Shown here: in pieces, positions 20,388-30,665 of the stretch
How the letters are laid out: each line of letters begins with the position of its first letter
How positions within the stretch are numbered: position 1 is the first letter of the stretch
Origin: Pseudomonas fluvialis
Lineage (GTDB): Bacteria > Pseudomonadota > Gammaproteobacteria > Pseudomonadales > Pseudomonadaceae
Length of the DNA stretch: 64,000 nt
Direction: 5' to 3'
NCBI RefSeq assembly: GCF_014207935.1
Contig: NZ_JACHLL010000006.1
Location: 276,642-340,641, forward strand
The notes under the pieces: model-generated
What the model was told of the DNA's origin: nothing
Databases searched by the model: none
The model's input: the letters and a program-made list of their open reading frames with translations, nothing else
Position numbers and translations under genes: made by a program

Positions 20388-22259
20388 TTAGAAGCGCTCG
20401 ATCTCGGCCTTGGCTTGCAGCTGACGGCGGAAGGCATTGAAGTCCTGCTGGCCACTGCGCGAAGCGAGGAAGCGACGGTACATGGCCTTCTCCTCCTCAG
20501 ACAGCGCGCTTTCCTGCTCGCTGACACCGTTCAGGCGAACCACGACAAAATCGCCATTGCCCAGCTCGACTCCGGCAAACGCCGGCTTGTCGGCAGCCTG
20601 CGGCTTGGCCATGCGGAACACCGTCTGCAATACGGCAGGCTCGACGCCTTCCTGATTGCGGGTGGCGGCTTCCTGGACCTTCCAGGTATCAGCCTTGGCC
20701 GCCTTGGTCGGCGTCTTGCCGCTGCGCAGATCGGCGATCAGCGCCTCACCATCGAGTTTGGCCTGTTCGGCCGCACGCTGGCTGAGCAGATGGCCGCGGA
20801 TGGTCTCACTGACCTGTTCCAGCTTGAGCGGCTCCGGCATTTTGTGTTCCTTCACGCGGACCACCACGACGGTCTCCGGGTCCAGTTCGATCAGACCGCT
20901 GTTGGCGCCGTCTTCCAGCACCTCCTTGCTGAAGGCTGCCTGCAGGACCTGACGATTGGCCGCCAGACCATCGCCACCCTCACGGCCAAACGCCGGGCTG
21001 AGCTGAACCTTCAGGTCGAGTTCCTGTGCTGGCTGAGCCAGGTCGGACGACTCATAGGCCAGGCTTTCCAGCTGCTTGCTGGCCTCGACAAACAGCTTCT
21101 CTACTTCCTGCGATTTGAAGTCACGCGCCAGCTTGTCCTTGAGGCTGGCAAAGCTCGGGACATCCGGAGCCTGTACGCCCAGCAGCTTGATCAGGTGCCA
21201 GCCAAACTCGCTGCGCACCGGAGCGGAAACCTGATTGAGCTTCAGCTCATACAGCGACTTCTCGAAAGCCGGGTCATACACGCCTGGGCCGGCATAACCC
21301 AGATCACCACCGTTTTCCGCGGAGGACGGATCGTTGGAGAGCTCCTTGGCCAGCGCGGCGAAGTCTTCACCGGCACCGACGCGCTTGGCAATCTCTTCAA
21401 TCTTGGCCTTGGCCTGCTCATCGCTGAGCTTGTCGCTGACCTCGATCAGGATGTGCGCCGCCTGACGCTGCTCAGCGAGCGCAGCGATTTCCTTCTCATA
21501 CAGGGCCTTCAGGTCATCGTCCTTCACTTCGACCTGACTGAAGAAGGCATCCTTCTTCAGCTCCAGATATTCAAGGACTACCTGCTCAGCACTCTTGTAC
21601 TCGGCAGCGTGCTCGTCGAAATAGGCCTTGATGTCAGCCTCGGCAATCTTCACCTTGGCCGGGTCGGCCTTGATGGTCAGGGCTGCAAAGTCGCGCGTCT
21701 GCTTTTCAAGCTTGGCGAAAGCCTGGACTTCGGCATCGGTGACAAAGCCGCTGCCGGCGAAGGCCGCGCGCAACTGGCCGATGAGCATTTCCTGCTGCAG
21801 CATCTGACGGAATTGCAGACGGGTGTAGCCCATCTGCTGCAGCACCTGATCATAACGCGCGGCGCTGAACTTGCCCTCGACCTGGAACTCGGGTGTCTGC
21901 AGGATCAGTTGGTCGAGAGCCGCTTCGGAAAAGGCGAACTTGGCACTCTGCGCGCCCTGCAACAGCAGTTGACGATCGATCAACCCCTTGAGGGCCGCTT
22001 CGCGCAGGAGCTTCTCATCCAGCAGGCTGCTGTCGAAATCCTTGCCCAGTTGCTGCATCAGCTGGCGACGCTGGGCGTCGGCGGCTTGCGCCAGTGCGCT
22101 CTGACTGATTTCCTCACCATTGACCTCAGCCGCGGTCTGCGCCTTGCTGGTACTGGTCATGATCGCGTCAAAGCCGGTCAGGGCCATGAGCGCAACGATG
22201 ATGCCAATGATGGTTTTGGCAATCCACCCCTGTGAATTGTCCCGGATGTTCTGCAGCAT
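20388..22259 (-). CDS. ppiD: Periplasmic chaperone/peptidyl-prolyl isomerase-like PpiD
   Basis: A 623-residue inner-membrane-anchored folding factor that acts on proteins emerging from the Sec translocon. A single membrane helix lies at about 16-34 (IIGIIVALMALTGFDAI), followed by a SurA-like N-terminal region and one PpiC-type parvulin domain around residues 265-365 (AHILIEV to FGWHLIKL). The start at 22259 (MLQNIRDN) is the family start; the frame extends ten codons upstream. It is transcribed after hupB in the conserved order lon-hupB-ppiD, with a tRNA-Asp between. Confidence 0.94.
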   Translation of the reverse strand: MLQNIRDNSQGWIAKTIIGIIVALMALTGFDAIMTSTSKAQTAAEVNGEEISQSALAQAADAQRRQLMQQLGKDFDSSLLDEKLLREAALKGLIDRQLLLQGAQSAKFAFSEAALDQLILQTPEFQVEGKFSAARYDQVLQQMGYTRLQFRQMLQQEMLIGQLRAAFAGSGFVTDAEVQAFAKLEKQTRDFAALTIKADPAKVKIAEADIKAYFDEHAAEYKSAEQVVLEYLELKKDAFFSQVEVKDDDLKALYEKEIAALAEQRQAAHILIEVSDKLSDEQAKAKIEEIAKRVGAGEDFAALAKELSNDPSSAENGGDLGYAGPGVYDPAFEKSLYELKLNQVSAPVRSEFGWHLIKLLGVQAPDVPSFASLKDKLARDFKSQEVEKLFVEASKQLESLAYESSDLAQPAQELDLKVQLSPAFGREGGDGLAANRQVLQAAFSKEVLEDGANSGLIELDPETVVVVRVKEHKMPEPLKLEQVSETIRGHLLSQRAAEQAKLDGEALIADLRSGKTPTKAAKADTWKVQEAATRNQEGVEPAVLQTVFRMAKPQAADKPAFAGVELGNGDFVVVRLNGVSEQESALSEEEKAMYRRFLASRSGQQDFNAFRRQLQAKAEIERF

Positions 22260-22313
22260 GACTCCCCCGAAAACAGCCGTGCTCAGCACCGCTGCAGGAT
22301 GGATTTCTTAGGA

Positions 22314-22344
22314 TAAAAGAAAGGCGCATCCGTGGATGCGCCTT
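22314..22344 (-). terminator. Terminator after tRNA-Asp
   Basis: AAGGCGCAT and ATGCGCCTT pair around a 6-base loop, and on the minus strand the stem is followed by TTCTTTT. It lies just downstream of tRNA-Asp and before ppiD. Confidence 0.75.
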
Positions 22345-22353
22345 CTCGTGAAC

Positions 22354-22430
22354 TGGCGGAGCGGACGGGACTCGAACCCGCGACCCCCGGCGTGACAGGC
22401 CGGTATTCTAACCGACTGAACTACCGCTCC
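22354..22430 (-). tRNA. tRNA-Asp (GTC)
   Basis: A 77-base cloverleaf on the minus strand including an encoded CCA. The acceptor arms GGAGCGG/CCGCTCC pair fully, the anticodon loop reads CTGTCAC with anticodon GTC, and the T arm contains GGTTCGAGTC. The sequence closely resembles E. coli tRNA-Asp. Confidence 0.96.
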
Positions 22431-22477
22431 GCGGCCGGAGCCGATTTGCACCGACTCCGGTCAACTCATCAAGACGC

Positions 22478-22750
22478 TTAGTTAACGGCGTCTTTCAGGG
22501 CTTTACCAGCTTTGAAGCCCGGGATCTTGGCAGCAGCGATGTTGATCGGCTTGCCAGTCTGCGGGTTACGGCCGGTACGGGCAGCGCGCTCTTTTACAGC
22601 GAAGGTGCCGAAGCCAACCAGAACAACGGAGTCACCAGCTTTCAGGGCACCAGTAACGGATTCGATTACGGCGTCCAGTGCACGGCCAGCAACAGCTTTC
22701 GGGATATCAGCAGATGCTGCGATGGCATCAATCAGTTCCGACTTGTTCAC
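22478..22750 (-). CDS. hupB: DNA-binding protein HU-beta
   Basis: A 90-residue nucleoid-associated HU protein. It has the helical N-terminus [16 protein letters not shown] and the beta-arm signature [21 protein letters not shown] near 46-66 with the proline that intercalates into DNA, then the C-terminal [13 protein letters not shown] strong promoter with consensus TTGACA lies about 90 bases upstream, in the gap after lon. Confidence 0.97.
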   Translation of the reverse strand: MNKSELIDAIAASADIPKAVAGRALDAVIESVTGALKAGDSVVLVGFGTFAVKERAARTGRNPQTGKPINIAAAKIPGFKAGKALKDAVN

Positions 22751-22841
22751 TCTTAAGTCCCCTTATTTCGTGAGTTGTTTCTTAGTGTTTGGTGTAAGCA
22801 AAACCGGTGCTGGGTGGGCTTCATGCCACTTAGTGTGCCGC

Positions 22842-22871
22842 TTTATAACAAGGGCTCAAAAAAGGTGTCAA
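22842..22871 (-). promoter_or_regulatory. Sigma70 promoter of hupB
   Basis: On the minus strand, a perfect TTGACA (22871-22866) and TATAAA (22847-22842) are separated by 18 bases. Transcription should start near 22835, giving a leader of about 85 bases before hupB. Confidence 0.75.
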
Positions 22872-22884
22872 GGAAGCTTGCCTG

Positions 22885-25278
22885 CTAGTGCGTGCTGATT
22901 CGCTCCTTGGATTCAGCCTCGCGCGATTCGTCTTTTGCAACAATCTCGGGAGCCGCATCAGACAAGGGCTCCGGGGCGTATTGCAGCGCAATTTGCAGGA
23001 CCTCGTCAATCCATTTAACCGGTTTAATCTGCAGGTCTTGCTGGATATTTTCCGGAATTTCCTTGAGATCGCGAACGTTTTCCTCAGGAATGATGACGGT
23101 CTTGATCCCGCCACGGTGGGCGGCCAGGAGTTTTTCCTTGAGCCCGCCGATGGCCAACACCTGACCACGCAGGGTGATTTCACCAGTCATGGCAACATCG
23201 GCGCGCACCGGAATATTGGTCAGCGCAGAGACCAGCGCGGTACACATGCCAATGCCTGCACTCGGACCATCTTTTGGCGTGGCCCCTTCGGGAACATGGA
23301 TGTGGATATCCCGCTTCTCATGGAAGTCCACCGCGACACCAAGACTCTTGGCACGACTGCGCACCACGGTCAGCGCAGCTGTGATCGACTCGCCCATGAC
23401 ATCGCCCAGGGAACCGGTCTTGATCAGTTGCCCCTTGCCCGGAACCACCACCGCCTCAATGGTCAGCAGCTCGCCGCCGACCGAGGTCCAGGCCAAGCCC
23501 GTGACCTGACCAACCTGATCCTGCACCTCGGCCAGGCCATAGCGATACTTGCGCACGCCAAGGAACTGCTCGAGATTGCCGGCATCCACGCACTCCTTGA
23601 TGCGCTTGGCGCCAGCATGCTGCTTGACCGCCTTGCGGCAAACCTTGGCGATCTGCCGCTCCAGGCTACGCACACCAGCCTCGCGGGTGTAGTAGCGGAT
23701 GATGTCGCGAATGGCGTCTTCGGAAAAACTCAGCTCGCCCTTTTTCAGACCATTGGCTTCAGTTTGCTTGGGCACCAGGTACTTGATGGCGATATTGATC
23801 TTTTCCGCCTCGGTGTAACCAGGCAGGCGGATCACTTCCATGCGATCAAGCAAAGGTGCCGGAATGTTCATCGAGTTGGCGGTGCAGAGGAACATCACAT
23901 CGGAGAGGTCATAATCGACCTCCAGATAGTGATCGTTGAAGTTGTGGTTCTGCTCCGGATCCAGCACTTCAAGCAGCGCCGAAGCCGGATCGCCACGCAT
24001 GTCGCTGCCCAGCTTGTCGATTTCGTCGAGCAGGAACAGCGGATTGCGCACGCCGACCTTGGTCATCTTCTGAATCAGACGACCTGGCATCGAGCCGATA
24101 TAGGTGCGGCGATGACCACGAATCTCCGCTTCGTCGCGCACCCCACCCAAAGCCATGCGCACGAACTTGCGATTGGTCGAGCGGGCGATCGACTCAGCGA
24201 GAGATGTTTTACCCACACCAGGTGGCCCCACCAGACAGAGCACAGGCCCCTTCAGCTTCTTCACCCGCTTCTGCACGGCGAGGTACTCAAGAATGCGCTC
24301 CTTGACCTCCTCCAGCCCGTAGTGATCGGCGTCCAGAATCTCTTCTGCCCTGGAGAGATCCAGGCGAACCTTGCTCTCGGCCTGCCACGGCACATTGACC
24401 AGCCAATCGATGTAGGAACGCACCACAGTGGCTTCAGCGGACATCGGCGACATCTGCTTGAGCTTGTTCAGCTCGGCAGTTGCCTTGGCATGAGCCTCCT
24501 TGGTCAGCCCCGCTTCTTCGATGCGCTTCTTAAGCTCATCGATTTCGTTGTGGCCCTCGTCATCGCCCAGCTCTTTCTGAATGGCCTTCATCTGCTCATT
24601 CAGGTAGTACTCACGCTGGCTGCGCTCCATCTGTTTCTTCACGCGGCCACGTATGCGCTTCTCGACCTGCAGCAGTTCCAGCTCGGCATCCAACAGGGCC
24701 AGTACGTGCTCGACCCGCAGCGTCAGGTCAGTGATTTCAAGAATGGCCTGTTTCTGCTCGATACGCAGCGCCATGTGCGCCGCCATGGTGTCGACCAGTC
24801 GCCCAGGCTCATCGATGCTGTTGAGCGAGGACAAAACCTCAGCCGGCACCTTCTTGCCCAGCTGCACGTACTGCTCGAACTGGCTCATCAGACTGCGCGT
24901 AAAGACTTCAGCCTCCCGCTCCGGTACCTCGCCCTCTTCGAGCAATTCAACACTGGCACGAATATGGCCGTCGGCGTCGGTGAAGGCCTGTACCGACCCG
25001 CGCTGCTCACCCTCGACCAGTACCTTGACGGTGCCATCCGGTAGCTTGAGCAACTGCAGCACCGTGGCCACGGTACCCATACGGTAAAGAGCATCCGGAG
25101 CAGGATCGTCGTCCGCAGGATTCTTCTGGGCCAGCAGGAGGATCTGCTTGTCGCCCGTCATCGCCGCCTCAAGGGCTTCGATGGACTTTTCCCGTCCTAC
25201 GAACAGCGGGATGACCATATGCGGATACACCACCACATCGCGCAGCGGCAACAGAGGCAATTCGACGGTTGTCTTCAT
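22885..25278 (-). CDS. lon: ATP-dependent protease Lon
   Basis: A 797-residue AAA+ serine protease for misfolded and regulatory proteins. It has the N-terminal substrate-binding domain ([15 protein letters not shown]), Walker A GPPGVGKT near 355 and Walker [10 protein letters not shown], then the C-terminal Ser-Lys protease domain with the catalytic serine in [10 protein letters not shown]. The start at 25278 (MKTTVELP) matches the family; the upstream open frame is not Lon-like. A heat-shock-type promoter candidate lies about 60 bases upstream. Confidence 0.97.
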   Translation of the reverse strand: MKTTVELPLLPLRDVVVYPHMVIPLFVGREKSIEALEAAMTGDKQILLLAQKNPADDDPAPDALYRMGTVATVLQLLKLPDGTVKVLVEGEQRGSVQAFTDADGHIRASVELLEEGEVPEREAEVFTRSLMSQFEQYVQLGKKVPAEVLSSLNSIDEPGRLVDTMAAHMALRIEQKQAILEITDLTLRVEHVLALLDAELELLQVEKRIRGRVKKQMERSQREYYLNEQMKAIQKELGDDEGHNEIDELKKRIEEAGLTKEAHAKATAELNKLKQMSPMSAEATVVRSYIDWLVNVPWQAESKVRLDLSRAEEILDADHYGLEEVKERILEYLAVQKRVKKLKGPVLCLVGPPGVGKTSLAESIARSTNRKFVRMALGGVRDEAEIRGHRRTYIGSMPGRLIQKMTKVGVRNPLFLLDEIDKLGSDMRGDPASALLEVLDPEQNHNFNDHYLEVDYDLSDVMFLCTANSMNIPAPLLDRMEVIRLPGYTEAEKINIAIKYLVPKQTEANGLKKGELSFSEDAIRDIIRYYTREAGVRSLERQIAKVCRKAVKQHAGAKRIKECVDAGNLEQFLGVRKYRYGLAEVQDQVGQVTGLAWTSVGGELLTIEAVVVPGKGQLIKTGSLGDVMGESITAALTVVRSRAKSLGVAVDFHEKRDIHIHVPEGATPKDGPSAGIGMCTALVSALTNIPVRADVAMTGEITLRGQVLAIGGLKEKLLAAHRGGIKTVIIPEENVRDLKEIPENIQQDLQIKPVKWIDEVLQIALQYAPEPLSDAAPEIVAKDESREAESKERISTH

Positions 25279-25336
25279 GAGTTCAGCTCTACAACGGACT
25301 CGGAGGCCTGCCCTCACAGGCAGGCGGATGAATCTA

Positions 25337-25365
25337 AGATGGGGGTGGGCCTGGAAAAAAACAAG
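25337..25365 (-). promoter_or_regulatory. Candidate sigma32 (heat-shock) promoter of lon
   Basis: On the minus strand, CTTGTTT (25365-25359) is followed, after 14 bases, by CCCCATCT (25344-25337), which matches the sigma32 -10 consensus CCCCATNT closely. The -35 is weaker (CTTG conserved). The position fits expected heat-shock control of lon. Confidence 0.5.
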
Positions 25366-25392
25366 CGCAATACTCGGAATTGCAATGCCCAG

Positions 25393-25418
25393 AAATAACA
25401 AGGGGCCCGAAGGCCCCT
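25393..25418 (-). terminator. Terminator after clpX with UUCG tetraloop
   Basis: On the minus strand AGGGGCC-TTCG-GGCCCCT forms a very stable 7-bp stem with a UUCG loop, followed by TTGTTATTT. It lies 8 bases after the clpX stop and separates clpX from lon. Confidence 0.75.
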
Positions 25419-25425
25419 GGTCGAG

Positions 25426-26706
25426 TTAAGCGTCTGGCGCGGCCTTGGCCGGCTGTTCGCTGTTCTCGTAGATCAGTAAGGGCTTGGAATTGCCGGCAAT
25501 CACACTCTCGTCGACAACAACCTTGCTGACTTCCTTCTGCGAAGGAATTTCGTACATGGTGTCGAGCAGTACACCTTCGAGAATCGAACGCAGGCCACGG
25601 GCACCGGTCTTGCGCTCCAGAGCCTTGTGCGCCACGGCCTTGAGGGCGTCAGCACGAAACTCCAGATCGACGCCTTCCATCTCGAACAGCTTGGCGTACT
25701 GCTTGGTCAGGGCATTCTTCGGCTCGGTGAGAATCTGCATCAAGGCAGCCTCATCCAGCTCGTCGAGGGTCGCAATTACAGGCAGGCGGCCCACGAACTC
25801 GGGAATCAGGCCAAACTTGACCAGATCGTCCGGCTCGATATCGCGCAGGGTTTCGCCAATCTTCTTGCCGGTATCAGGGCTGCGCACCTCGGCATTGAAG
25901 CCGATGCCGCCCTTGGTCGAGCGTCCCTGAATCACCTTCTCCAGGCCGGCAAAAGCGCCACCGCAGATGAACAGTATATTGCGCGTATCAACCTGCAGGA
26001 ACTCCTGCTGCGGATGCTTGCGCCCGCCCTGTGGCGGAACCGAGGCCACTGTACCTTCGATCAGCTTCAGCAGCGCCTGCTGCACGCCCTCACCCGACAC
26101 ATCGCGAGTGATCGACGGATTGTCCGACTTGCGCGAAATCTTGTCGATTTCGTCAATGTAGACGATACCCATCTGGGCCTTCTCGACATCGTAGTCGCAC
26201 TTCTGCAGGAGCTTCTGGATGATGTTTTCGACGTCCTCCCCCACATAACCGGCTTCGGTCAGGGTGGTGGCATCGGCAATGGTGAACGGAACGTTGAGCA
26301 GACGGGCCAGGGTTTCGGCCAACAAGGTCTTGCCCGAGCCAGTCGGACCGATCAGCAGAATGTTGCTCTTGCCGAGCTCAACGTCGTCTTTCTTCTCGCG
26401 CTGATTCAGGCGCTTGTAGTGGTTGTACACCGCTACCGCGAGCACCTTCTTGGCGCGCTCCTGACCGATCACATACTGATCGAGAATGCTGCTGATCTCC
26501 TTGGGAGCCGGCAGCTTGTGCGCGTTGCTCTCGGCCTGGGCTTCCTGCACCTCCTCACGGATGATGTCATTGCACAGGTCGACGCACTCGTCGCAGATAA
26601 ATACCGACGGGCCGGCAATCAGTTTGCGCACTTCATGCTGGCTTTTGCCACAGAAGGAGCAATACAGCAGCTTGCCGTTTTCCTCGCCGTTGCGGGTATC
26701 AGTCAT
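25426..26706 (-). CDS. clpX: ATP-dependent unfoldase ClpX
   Basis: A 426-residue AAA+ unfoldase that feeds substrates to ClpP. The N-terminal zinc-binding domain has two Cys pairs (CSFCGKS near 16, CDECVDLC near 38). Walker A is GPTGSGKT near 120, and the downstream [10 protein letters not shown] and [14 protein letters not shown] segments are ClpX signatures. It follows clpP by 110 bases in the same direction, the usual clpP-clpX-lon order. Confidence 0.97.
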   Translation of the reverse strand: MTDTRNGEENGKLLYCSFCGKSQHEVRKLIAGPSVFICDECVDLCNDIIREEVQEAQAESNAHKLPAPKEISSILDQYVIGQERAKKVLAVAVYNHYKRLNQREKKDDVELGKSNILLIGPTGSGKTLLAETLARLLNVPFTIADATTLTEAGYVGEDVENIIQKLLQKCDYDVEKAQMGIVYIDEIDKISRKSDNPSITRDVSGEGVQQALLKLIEGTVASVPPQGGRKHPQQEFLQVDTRNILFICGGAFAGLEKVIQGRSTKGGIGFNAEVRSPDTGKKIGETLRDIEPDDLVKFGLIPEFVGRLPVIATLDELDEAALMQILTEPKNALTKQYAKLFEMEGVDLEFRADALKAVAHKALERKTGARGLRSILEGVLLDTMYEIPSQKEVSKVVVDESVIAGNSKPLLIYENSEQPAKAAPDA

Positions 26707-26816
26707 TAGATCAATCCAAATCCGGATGGCTTGTAAAACAAGATGAAGGCAAATGCGGGCATTTTCAAGTCCGCGGGCCTCTGCCGCGCATCAGCCGGCA
26801 GAGGTCATGCACCGCC

Positions 26817-27458
26817 CTACGCAGTGGCCAGACGCTTGCTCAGGACCTGATCGATCAGGCCATATTTGACGGCATCCGGGCCGCTCATGAAGTTGTCACG
26901 ATCGGTGTCACGGGCAATCACGTCCATCGGCTGGCCAGTGTGATGCGCCAGCACATTGTTCAGACGCTCACGGATGGTCAGTATTTCGCGGGCATGGATC
27001 TCGATATCCGAGGCCTGACCCTGGAACCCGCCCAGCGGCTGGTGAATCATCATCCGCGAATGCGGCAGGCAGTAGCGCTTGCCCGCTGCACCACCAGCCA
27101 GCAGCAGGGCACCCATGCTGCAGGCCTGGCCGATGCAGATGGTCGACACATCGGGCTTGATGAACTGCATGGTGTCGTAGATCGACATACCGGCCGTCAC
27201 CGAGCCGCCCGGCGAGTTGATGTACAGGTGAATGTCCTTGTCCGGGTTTTCCGCTTCAAGGAACAGCAACTGCGCCACCACCAGGTTGGCCATGTAATCT
27301 TCAACCTGGCCGACCAGGAAGATCACCCGTTCCTTGAGCAGGCGGGAATAGATGTCATAGGCACGTTCGCCACGGGCCGACTGCTCGACCACCATCGGCA
27401 CCAGACCACCAGCGGCCTGGACATCAATCATTTGCGGCATGAAAGGATTTGCGGACAT
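26817..27458 (-). CDS. clpP: ATP-dependent Clp protease proteolytic subunit ClpP
   Basis: A 213-residue serine protease that forms the double-heptamer chamber. The catalytic serine lies in [11 protein letters not shown], the histidine in [11 protein letters not shown] and the aspartate in the DTDRDNFM region. The start ATG at 27458 gives the normal Pseudomonas length; a GTG at 27470 is in frame but sits directly on the AAGGGAG ribosome-binding site. It lies downstream of tig. Confidence 0.96.
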   Translation of the reverse strand: MSANPFMPQMIDVQAAGGLVPMVVEQSARGERAYDIYSRLLKERVIFLVGQVEDYMANLVVAQLLFLEAENPDKDIHLYINSPGGSVTAGMSIYDTMQFIKPDVSTICIGQACSMGALLLAGGAAGKRYCLPHSRMMIHQPLGGFQGQASDIEIHAREILTIRERLNNVLAHHTGQPMDVIARDTDRDNFMSGPDAVKYGLIDQVLSKRLATA

Positions 27459-27496
27459 GTGCTGCGACACTCCCTTAAGTCATGTCTCTATAGACG

Positions 27497-27524
27497 CATA
27501 AGCCAGCACGAAGGCTGGCTTATG
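27497..27524 (-). terminator. Hairpin between tig and clpP
   Basis: CATAAGCCAGC and GCTGGCTTATG form a perfect 11-bp stem with a 6-base loop, just after the tig stop. There is no T-run, so it may be a weak terminator or an mRNA-stabilising hairpin. Confidence 0.55.
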
Positions 27525-27550
27525 GTGTGTACTCGAACGAGGCGAGAGGA

Positions 27551-28861
27551 TCAGTCGGCTTGCGGAGCTTCTGCCGGCTTGACTGCTTCTTCGTAGGAGA
27601 CCGCTTTATCGGTCACTTTGGCCTGCTGCAGAACAGTATCTACAACTTGCTCTTCCAGCACAACCGAGCGCACTTCGTTCAGCTGCTGCTCGTTCTTCAG
27701 GTACCAAGCCACCACTTGCTGCGGCTCCTGATAAGCGGAGGCCATCTCTTCGATCAGCTCGCGAACACGGTTCTCGTCCGGCTTCAGCTCGGTCTTCTTG
27801 ACCACTTCAGCCACGATCAAACCCAGTACGACGCGGCGCTTGGCCTGCTCTTCGAACAGCTCAGCCGGCAGTTGGTCCGGCTGGATGTTGCCGCCGAACT
27901 GCTGAACAGCCTGCACACGCAGACGGTTCACTTCATTGGCGATCAGCGCCTTCGGTACTTCAACCGGGTTGGCGGCCAGCAGACCTTCCATCACCTGATT
28001 CTTGACCTTGGACTTGATCGCCTGGCGCAGTTCGCGCTCCATGTTCTTGCGCACTTCAGCACGGAAGCCGTCGATACCGCCTTCCTTGATACCAAACAGA
28101 GCAAAGAAGTCATCGTTCAGCTCCGGCAGTTGCGGTGCAGAAACGCTGTTGACAGTGATGGTGAACTCGGCGGTTTTGCCGGCCAGATCCAGGTTCTGGT
28201 AATCCGCCGGGAAAGTCGGGTTGATCACGCGCTCTTCGCCAGCCTTGACACCCACCAGAGCCTCTTCGAAGCCCGGGATCATGCGGCCGGAGCCCAGCAC
28301 CAGCGGAGTACCCTTTGCAGAACCGCCAGCGAAAGCCTCGCCGTCGATCTTGCCGACGAAGTCGATGTTCAGCTGATCGCCATTCTCGGCAGCACGCTCA
28401 ACAGCTTCAAAGCGGGTGTTCTGCTTGCGCAGGATTTCCAGCATGTTGTCGACGTCGGAGTCCTGCACGTCAGCCTGCTGGCGCTCGATGGTCAGGCCAT
28501 CGAAGCCGGCCAGCTGAATTTCCGGGAACACTTCGAACGTGGCAACGTATTCCAGATCCTTGCCCTTTTCGAACACTTTCGGCTCGACAGCCGGAGCACC
28601 GGCCGGGTTCAGTTTCTGGGCAACAATGGCTTCGTAGTAGGTCGCCTGAATCAGATCACCCAGCGCTTCCTGACGCGCGCTGTCTTCATAACGCTGGCGA
28701 ATCACGCTCATCGGCACCTTGCCCGGACGGAAACCCGGAACCTTGGCGCGGCTGGCAGTCTGCTGCAGACGCTTGTTGACTTCGGTCTCGATACGCTCGG
28801 CCGGGACGCCAACGGTCATGCGACGCTCAAGGGCGGAGGTGCTTTCAACAGAAACTTGCAT
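27551..28861 (-). CDS. tig: Trigger factor, ribosome-associated chaperone
   Basis: A 436-residue trigger factor that binds nascent chains at the ribosome exit. The N-terminal ribosome-binding segment contains the family signature GFRPGKVP near residues 43-50. The FKBP-like isomerase domain spans about 150-245 ([17 protein letters not shown]) and a helical C-terminal chaperone domain follows. The start at 28861 (MQVSVEST) is the family start. It lies directly downstream of three tRNA genes on the same strand and may share their transcript. Confidence 0.97.
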   Translation of the reverse strand: MQVSVESTSALERRMTVGVPAERIETEVNKRLQQTASRAKVPGFRPGKVPMSVIRQRYEDSARQEALGDLIQATYYEAIVAQKLNPAGAPAVEPKVFEKGKDLEYVATFEVFPEIQLAGFDGLTIERQQADVQDSDVDNMLEILRKQNTRFEAVERAAENGDQLNIDFVGKIDGEAFAGGSAKGTPLVLGSGRMIPGFEEALVGVKAGEERVINPTFPADYQNLDLAGKTAEFTITVNSVSAPQLPELNDDFFALFGIKEGGIDGFRAEVRKNMERELRQAIKSKVKNQVMEGLLAANPVEVPKALIANEVNRLRVQAVQQFGGNIQPDQLPAELFEEQAKRRVVLGLIVAEVVKKTELKPDENRVRELIEEMASAYQEPQQVVAWYLKNEQQLNEVRSVVLEEQVVDTVLQQAKVTDKAVSYEEAVKPAEAPQAD

Positions 28862-28987
28862 GGATATTCCTCGTTGCACAGACGTAAGCCGGCGTTCCGG
28901 CCTGAATAAAGGCCAGCATTCTAGTGGGAAGAAATACAGAAGTCACCCGCCCGAAAGGGCGAAAAGATCATATAAAAGAAGGAAATA

Positions 28988-29072
28988 TGGTGCGGACGGA
29001 GAGACTCGAACTCTCACGCCTTGCGGCGCTGGAACCTAAATCCAGTGTGTCTACCAATTCCACCACGTCCGC
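28988..29072 (-). tRNA. tRNA-Leu (TAG)
   Basis: An 85-base class II tRNA with long variable arm on the minus strand and encoded CCA. The acceptor arm begins GCGGACG, the anticodon loop is TTTAGGT with anticodon TAG, and the T arm contains GAGTTCGAGTCTC. It is last in a His-Leu-Arg cluster upstream of tig. Confidence 0.96.
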
Positions 29073-29126
29073 GGAGGGGGTACTGCAGAAAAGCAAACGC
29101 CAGGCTGATGCCTGGCGCTTGGAATA

Positions 29127-29203
29127 TGGGGTGGACGATGGGAATCGAACCCACGACACCAGGAGCCACAATCCTGTGCTCTACCAACTGAGCTACGCCC
29201 ACC
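29127..29203 (-). tRNA. tRNA-His (GTG)
   Basis: A 77-base cloverleaf on the minus strand with encoded CCA. The anticodon loop is TTGTGGC with anticodon GTG. The extra 5' G (at 29203), which pairs with C73 and is diagnostic for tRNA-His, is encoded. Confidence 0.96.
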
Positions 29204-29247
29204 ATATTGCATTGCTTGTACCGCACTGCCCGAACCGAAGTACCAGA

Positions 29248-29324
29248 TGGCACGCCCGGCAGGACTCGAACCTGCGACCATCCGCTTAGAAGGCGGATGC
29301 TCTATCCAGCTGAGCTACGGGCGC
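29248..29324 (-). tRNA. tRNA-Arg (TCT)
   Basis: A 77-base cloverleaf on the minus strand with encoded CCA. The acceptor begins GCGCCCG, the anticodon loop CTTCTAA gives anticodon TCT and the T arm carries GGTTCGAGTCC. It is the promoter-proximal member of the cluster. Confidence 0.96.
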
Positions 29325-29431
29325 TTATTCATCTGCATTCATTACGGAGCGCAGATCAACAGCTCGGCTTATGCAGACTGGCTGCTTCACCGTCTTACCC
29401 AGCTAGAGGCTGTGCTCGACAAGCGGGGCGC

Positions 29432-29460
29432 ATGTTATCGATAGCACCCCACCCCGTCAA
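29432..29460 (-). promoter_or_regulatory. Promoter of the tRNA Arg-His-Leu cluster
   Basis: On the minus strand TTGACG (29460-29455), 17 bases, TAACAT (29437-29432), followed by the GC-rich stretch GCGCCCCGC. This kind of discriminator is typical of growth-rate- and ppGpp-controlled stable RNA promoters. The remaining 29325-29593 gap shows no coding potential. Confidence 0.7.
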
Positions 29461-29593
29461 CCAGAAATTTAAAAAAAGTTCAGCGAGATAAAGGAGTTAC
29501 AGGAAAAACCGCAGTACGCGCCTTTGCCGACCACGCCGCGCATGCGAGAATGGGACATCTGTTTTTAATCCTCCTACTGGTTATCCAAGCGTT

Positions 29594-30448
29594 ATGACCG
29601 CACAACTGATCGACGGCAAGGCGATCGCCGCCAACCTCCGCCAGCACATTGCCCAACGCGTTGCCGAACGACGCCAACAGAACCTCCGTGCGCCCGGCCT
29701 GGCCGTGATCCTGGTCGGCAGTGACCCCGCCTCCCAGGTCTACGTGTCGCACAAGCGCAAGGACTGCGAGGAAGTGGGCTTTCACTCCGTGGCACATGAC
29801 CTGCCAGCTGAAACCAGCCAGCAGGCCCTGCAGGACCTGATCGACCAGCTCAACAATGATCCGGCAATCGACGGCATCTTGGTACAACTGCCACTGCCGG
29901 CGCACCTCGACGCCTCGCAGCTGCTTGAGCGCATTCGCCCGGACAAGGACGTCGATGGCTTCCATCCGTTTAACATTGGTCGCCTGGCTCAGCGCATCCC
30001 GCTGCTGCGCCCCTGCACACCGAAGGGCATCATGACCCTGCTGGAGTCTACCGGGGTCGACCTGCACGGTCAGCACGCCGTGATCGTCGGCGCCTCCAAC
30101 ATCGTTGGCCGCCCGATGGCCTTGGAACTGCTGCTGGCAGGCTGCACCGTTACCGTCACTCATCGCTTCACCAAGGACCTGCCGGGCCACCTGGCCAGCG
30201 CCGACATCGTTGTCGTTGCCGCCGGCAAGCCTGGACTGGTCAAGGGGGAATGGATCAAACCTGGCGCCATCGTCATTGACGTCGGCATCAACCGCCAGGC
30301 TGACGGCAAGCTGGTCGGCGACGTGATTTTCGATACAGCCGCCGAACGTGCCGGCTGGATAACGCCCGTCCCGGGCGGCGTTGGTCCAATGACACGCGCC
30401 TGCCTGCTGGAAAACACTCTCTACGCCGCCGAACAGCTTCACTCTTAA
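29594..30448 (+). CDS. folD: Bifunctional methylene-THF dehydrogenase/cyclohydrolase FolD
   Basis: A 284-residue enzyme that interconverts 5,10-methylene-, methenyl- and 10-formyl-tetrahydrofolate, supplying one-carbon units. The catalytic lysine lies in [13 protein letters not shown] (about residues 50-62) and the NADP-binding domain has [18 protein letters not shown] (about 161-178). The C-terminal [18 protein letters not shown] is the family signature. It is followed by a terminator and stands alone. Confidence 0.97.
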   Translation: MTAQLIDGKAIAANLRQHIAQRVAERRQQNLRAPGLAVILVGSDPASQVYVSHKRKDCEEVGFHSVAHDLPAETSQQALQDLIDQLNNDPAIDGILVQLPLPAHLDASQLLERIRPDKDVDGFHPFNIGRLAQRIPLLRPCTPKGIMTLLESTGVDLHGQHAVIVGASNIVGRPMALELLLAGCTVTVTHRFTKDLPGHLASADIVVVAAGKPGLVKGEWIKPGAIVIDVGINRQADGKLVGDVIFDTAAERAGWITPVPGGVGPMTRACLLENTLYAAEQLHS

Positions 30449-30463
30449 GCACAAATGCCAGAC

Positions 30464-30496
30464 AAACCCCGACCACATTGTGCTCGGGGTTTTTTT
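30464..30496 (+). terminator. Terminator after folD
   Basis: AAACCCCGA and TCGGGGTTT pair around an 11-base loop, followed by a run of seven T. Confidence 0.9.
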
Positions 30497-30590
30497 GTAC
30501 CTATTTCTGGCGATTGCTACATAAGCGTAACAACCACCATCCAAGCCCCCTACATACACGGCCGCCAATCCTATTTTCCACCAAACCCTC

Positions 30591-30618
30591 TTTACTCGAT
30601 AAATATCGGTATTATACT
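30591..30618 (+). promoter_or_regulatory. Promoter with an internal palindrome upstream of the amidase
   Basis: TTTACT (30591-30596) and TATACT (30613-30618) are 16 bases apart. The spacer holds the inverted repeat CGATA-AA-TATCG (30597-30608), well placed for a repressor to block RNA polymerase. The region is AT-rich compared with its surroundings. Confidence 0.5.
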
Positions 30619-30665
30619 CATGGAAAGGCAAGAATCGCCTGCCACCCGCTGCTGGAGTTCGCAGA

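Noticed and set aside
22888..25044. A 718-residue plus-strand frame opposite lon
   Set aside because: It is the antisense shadow of lon, whose motifs and length are complete.
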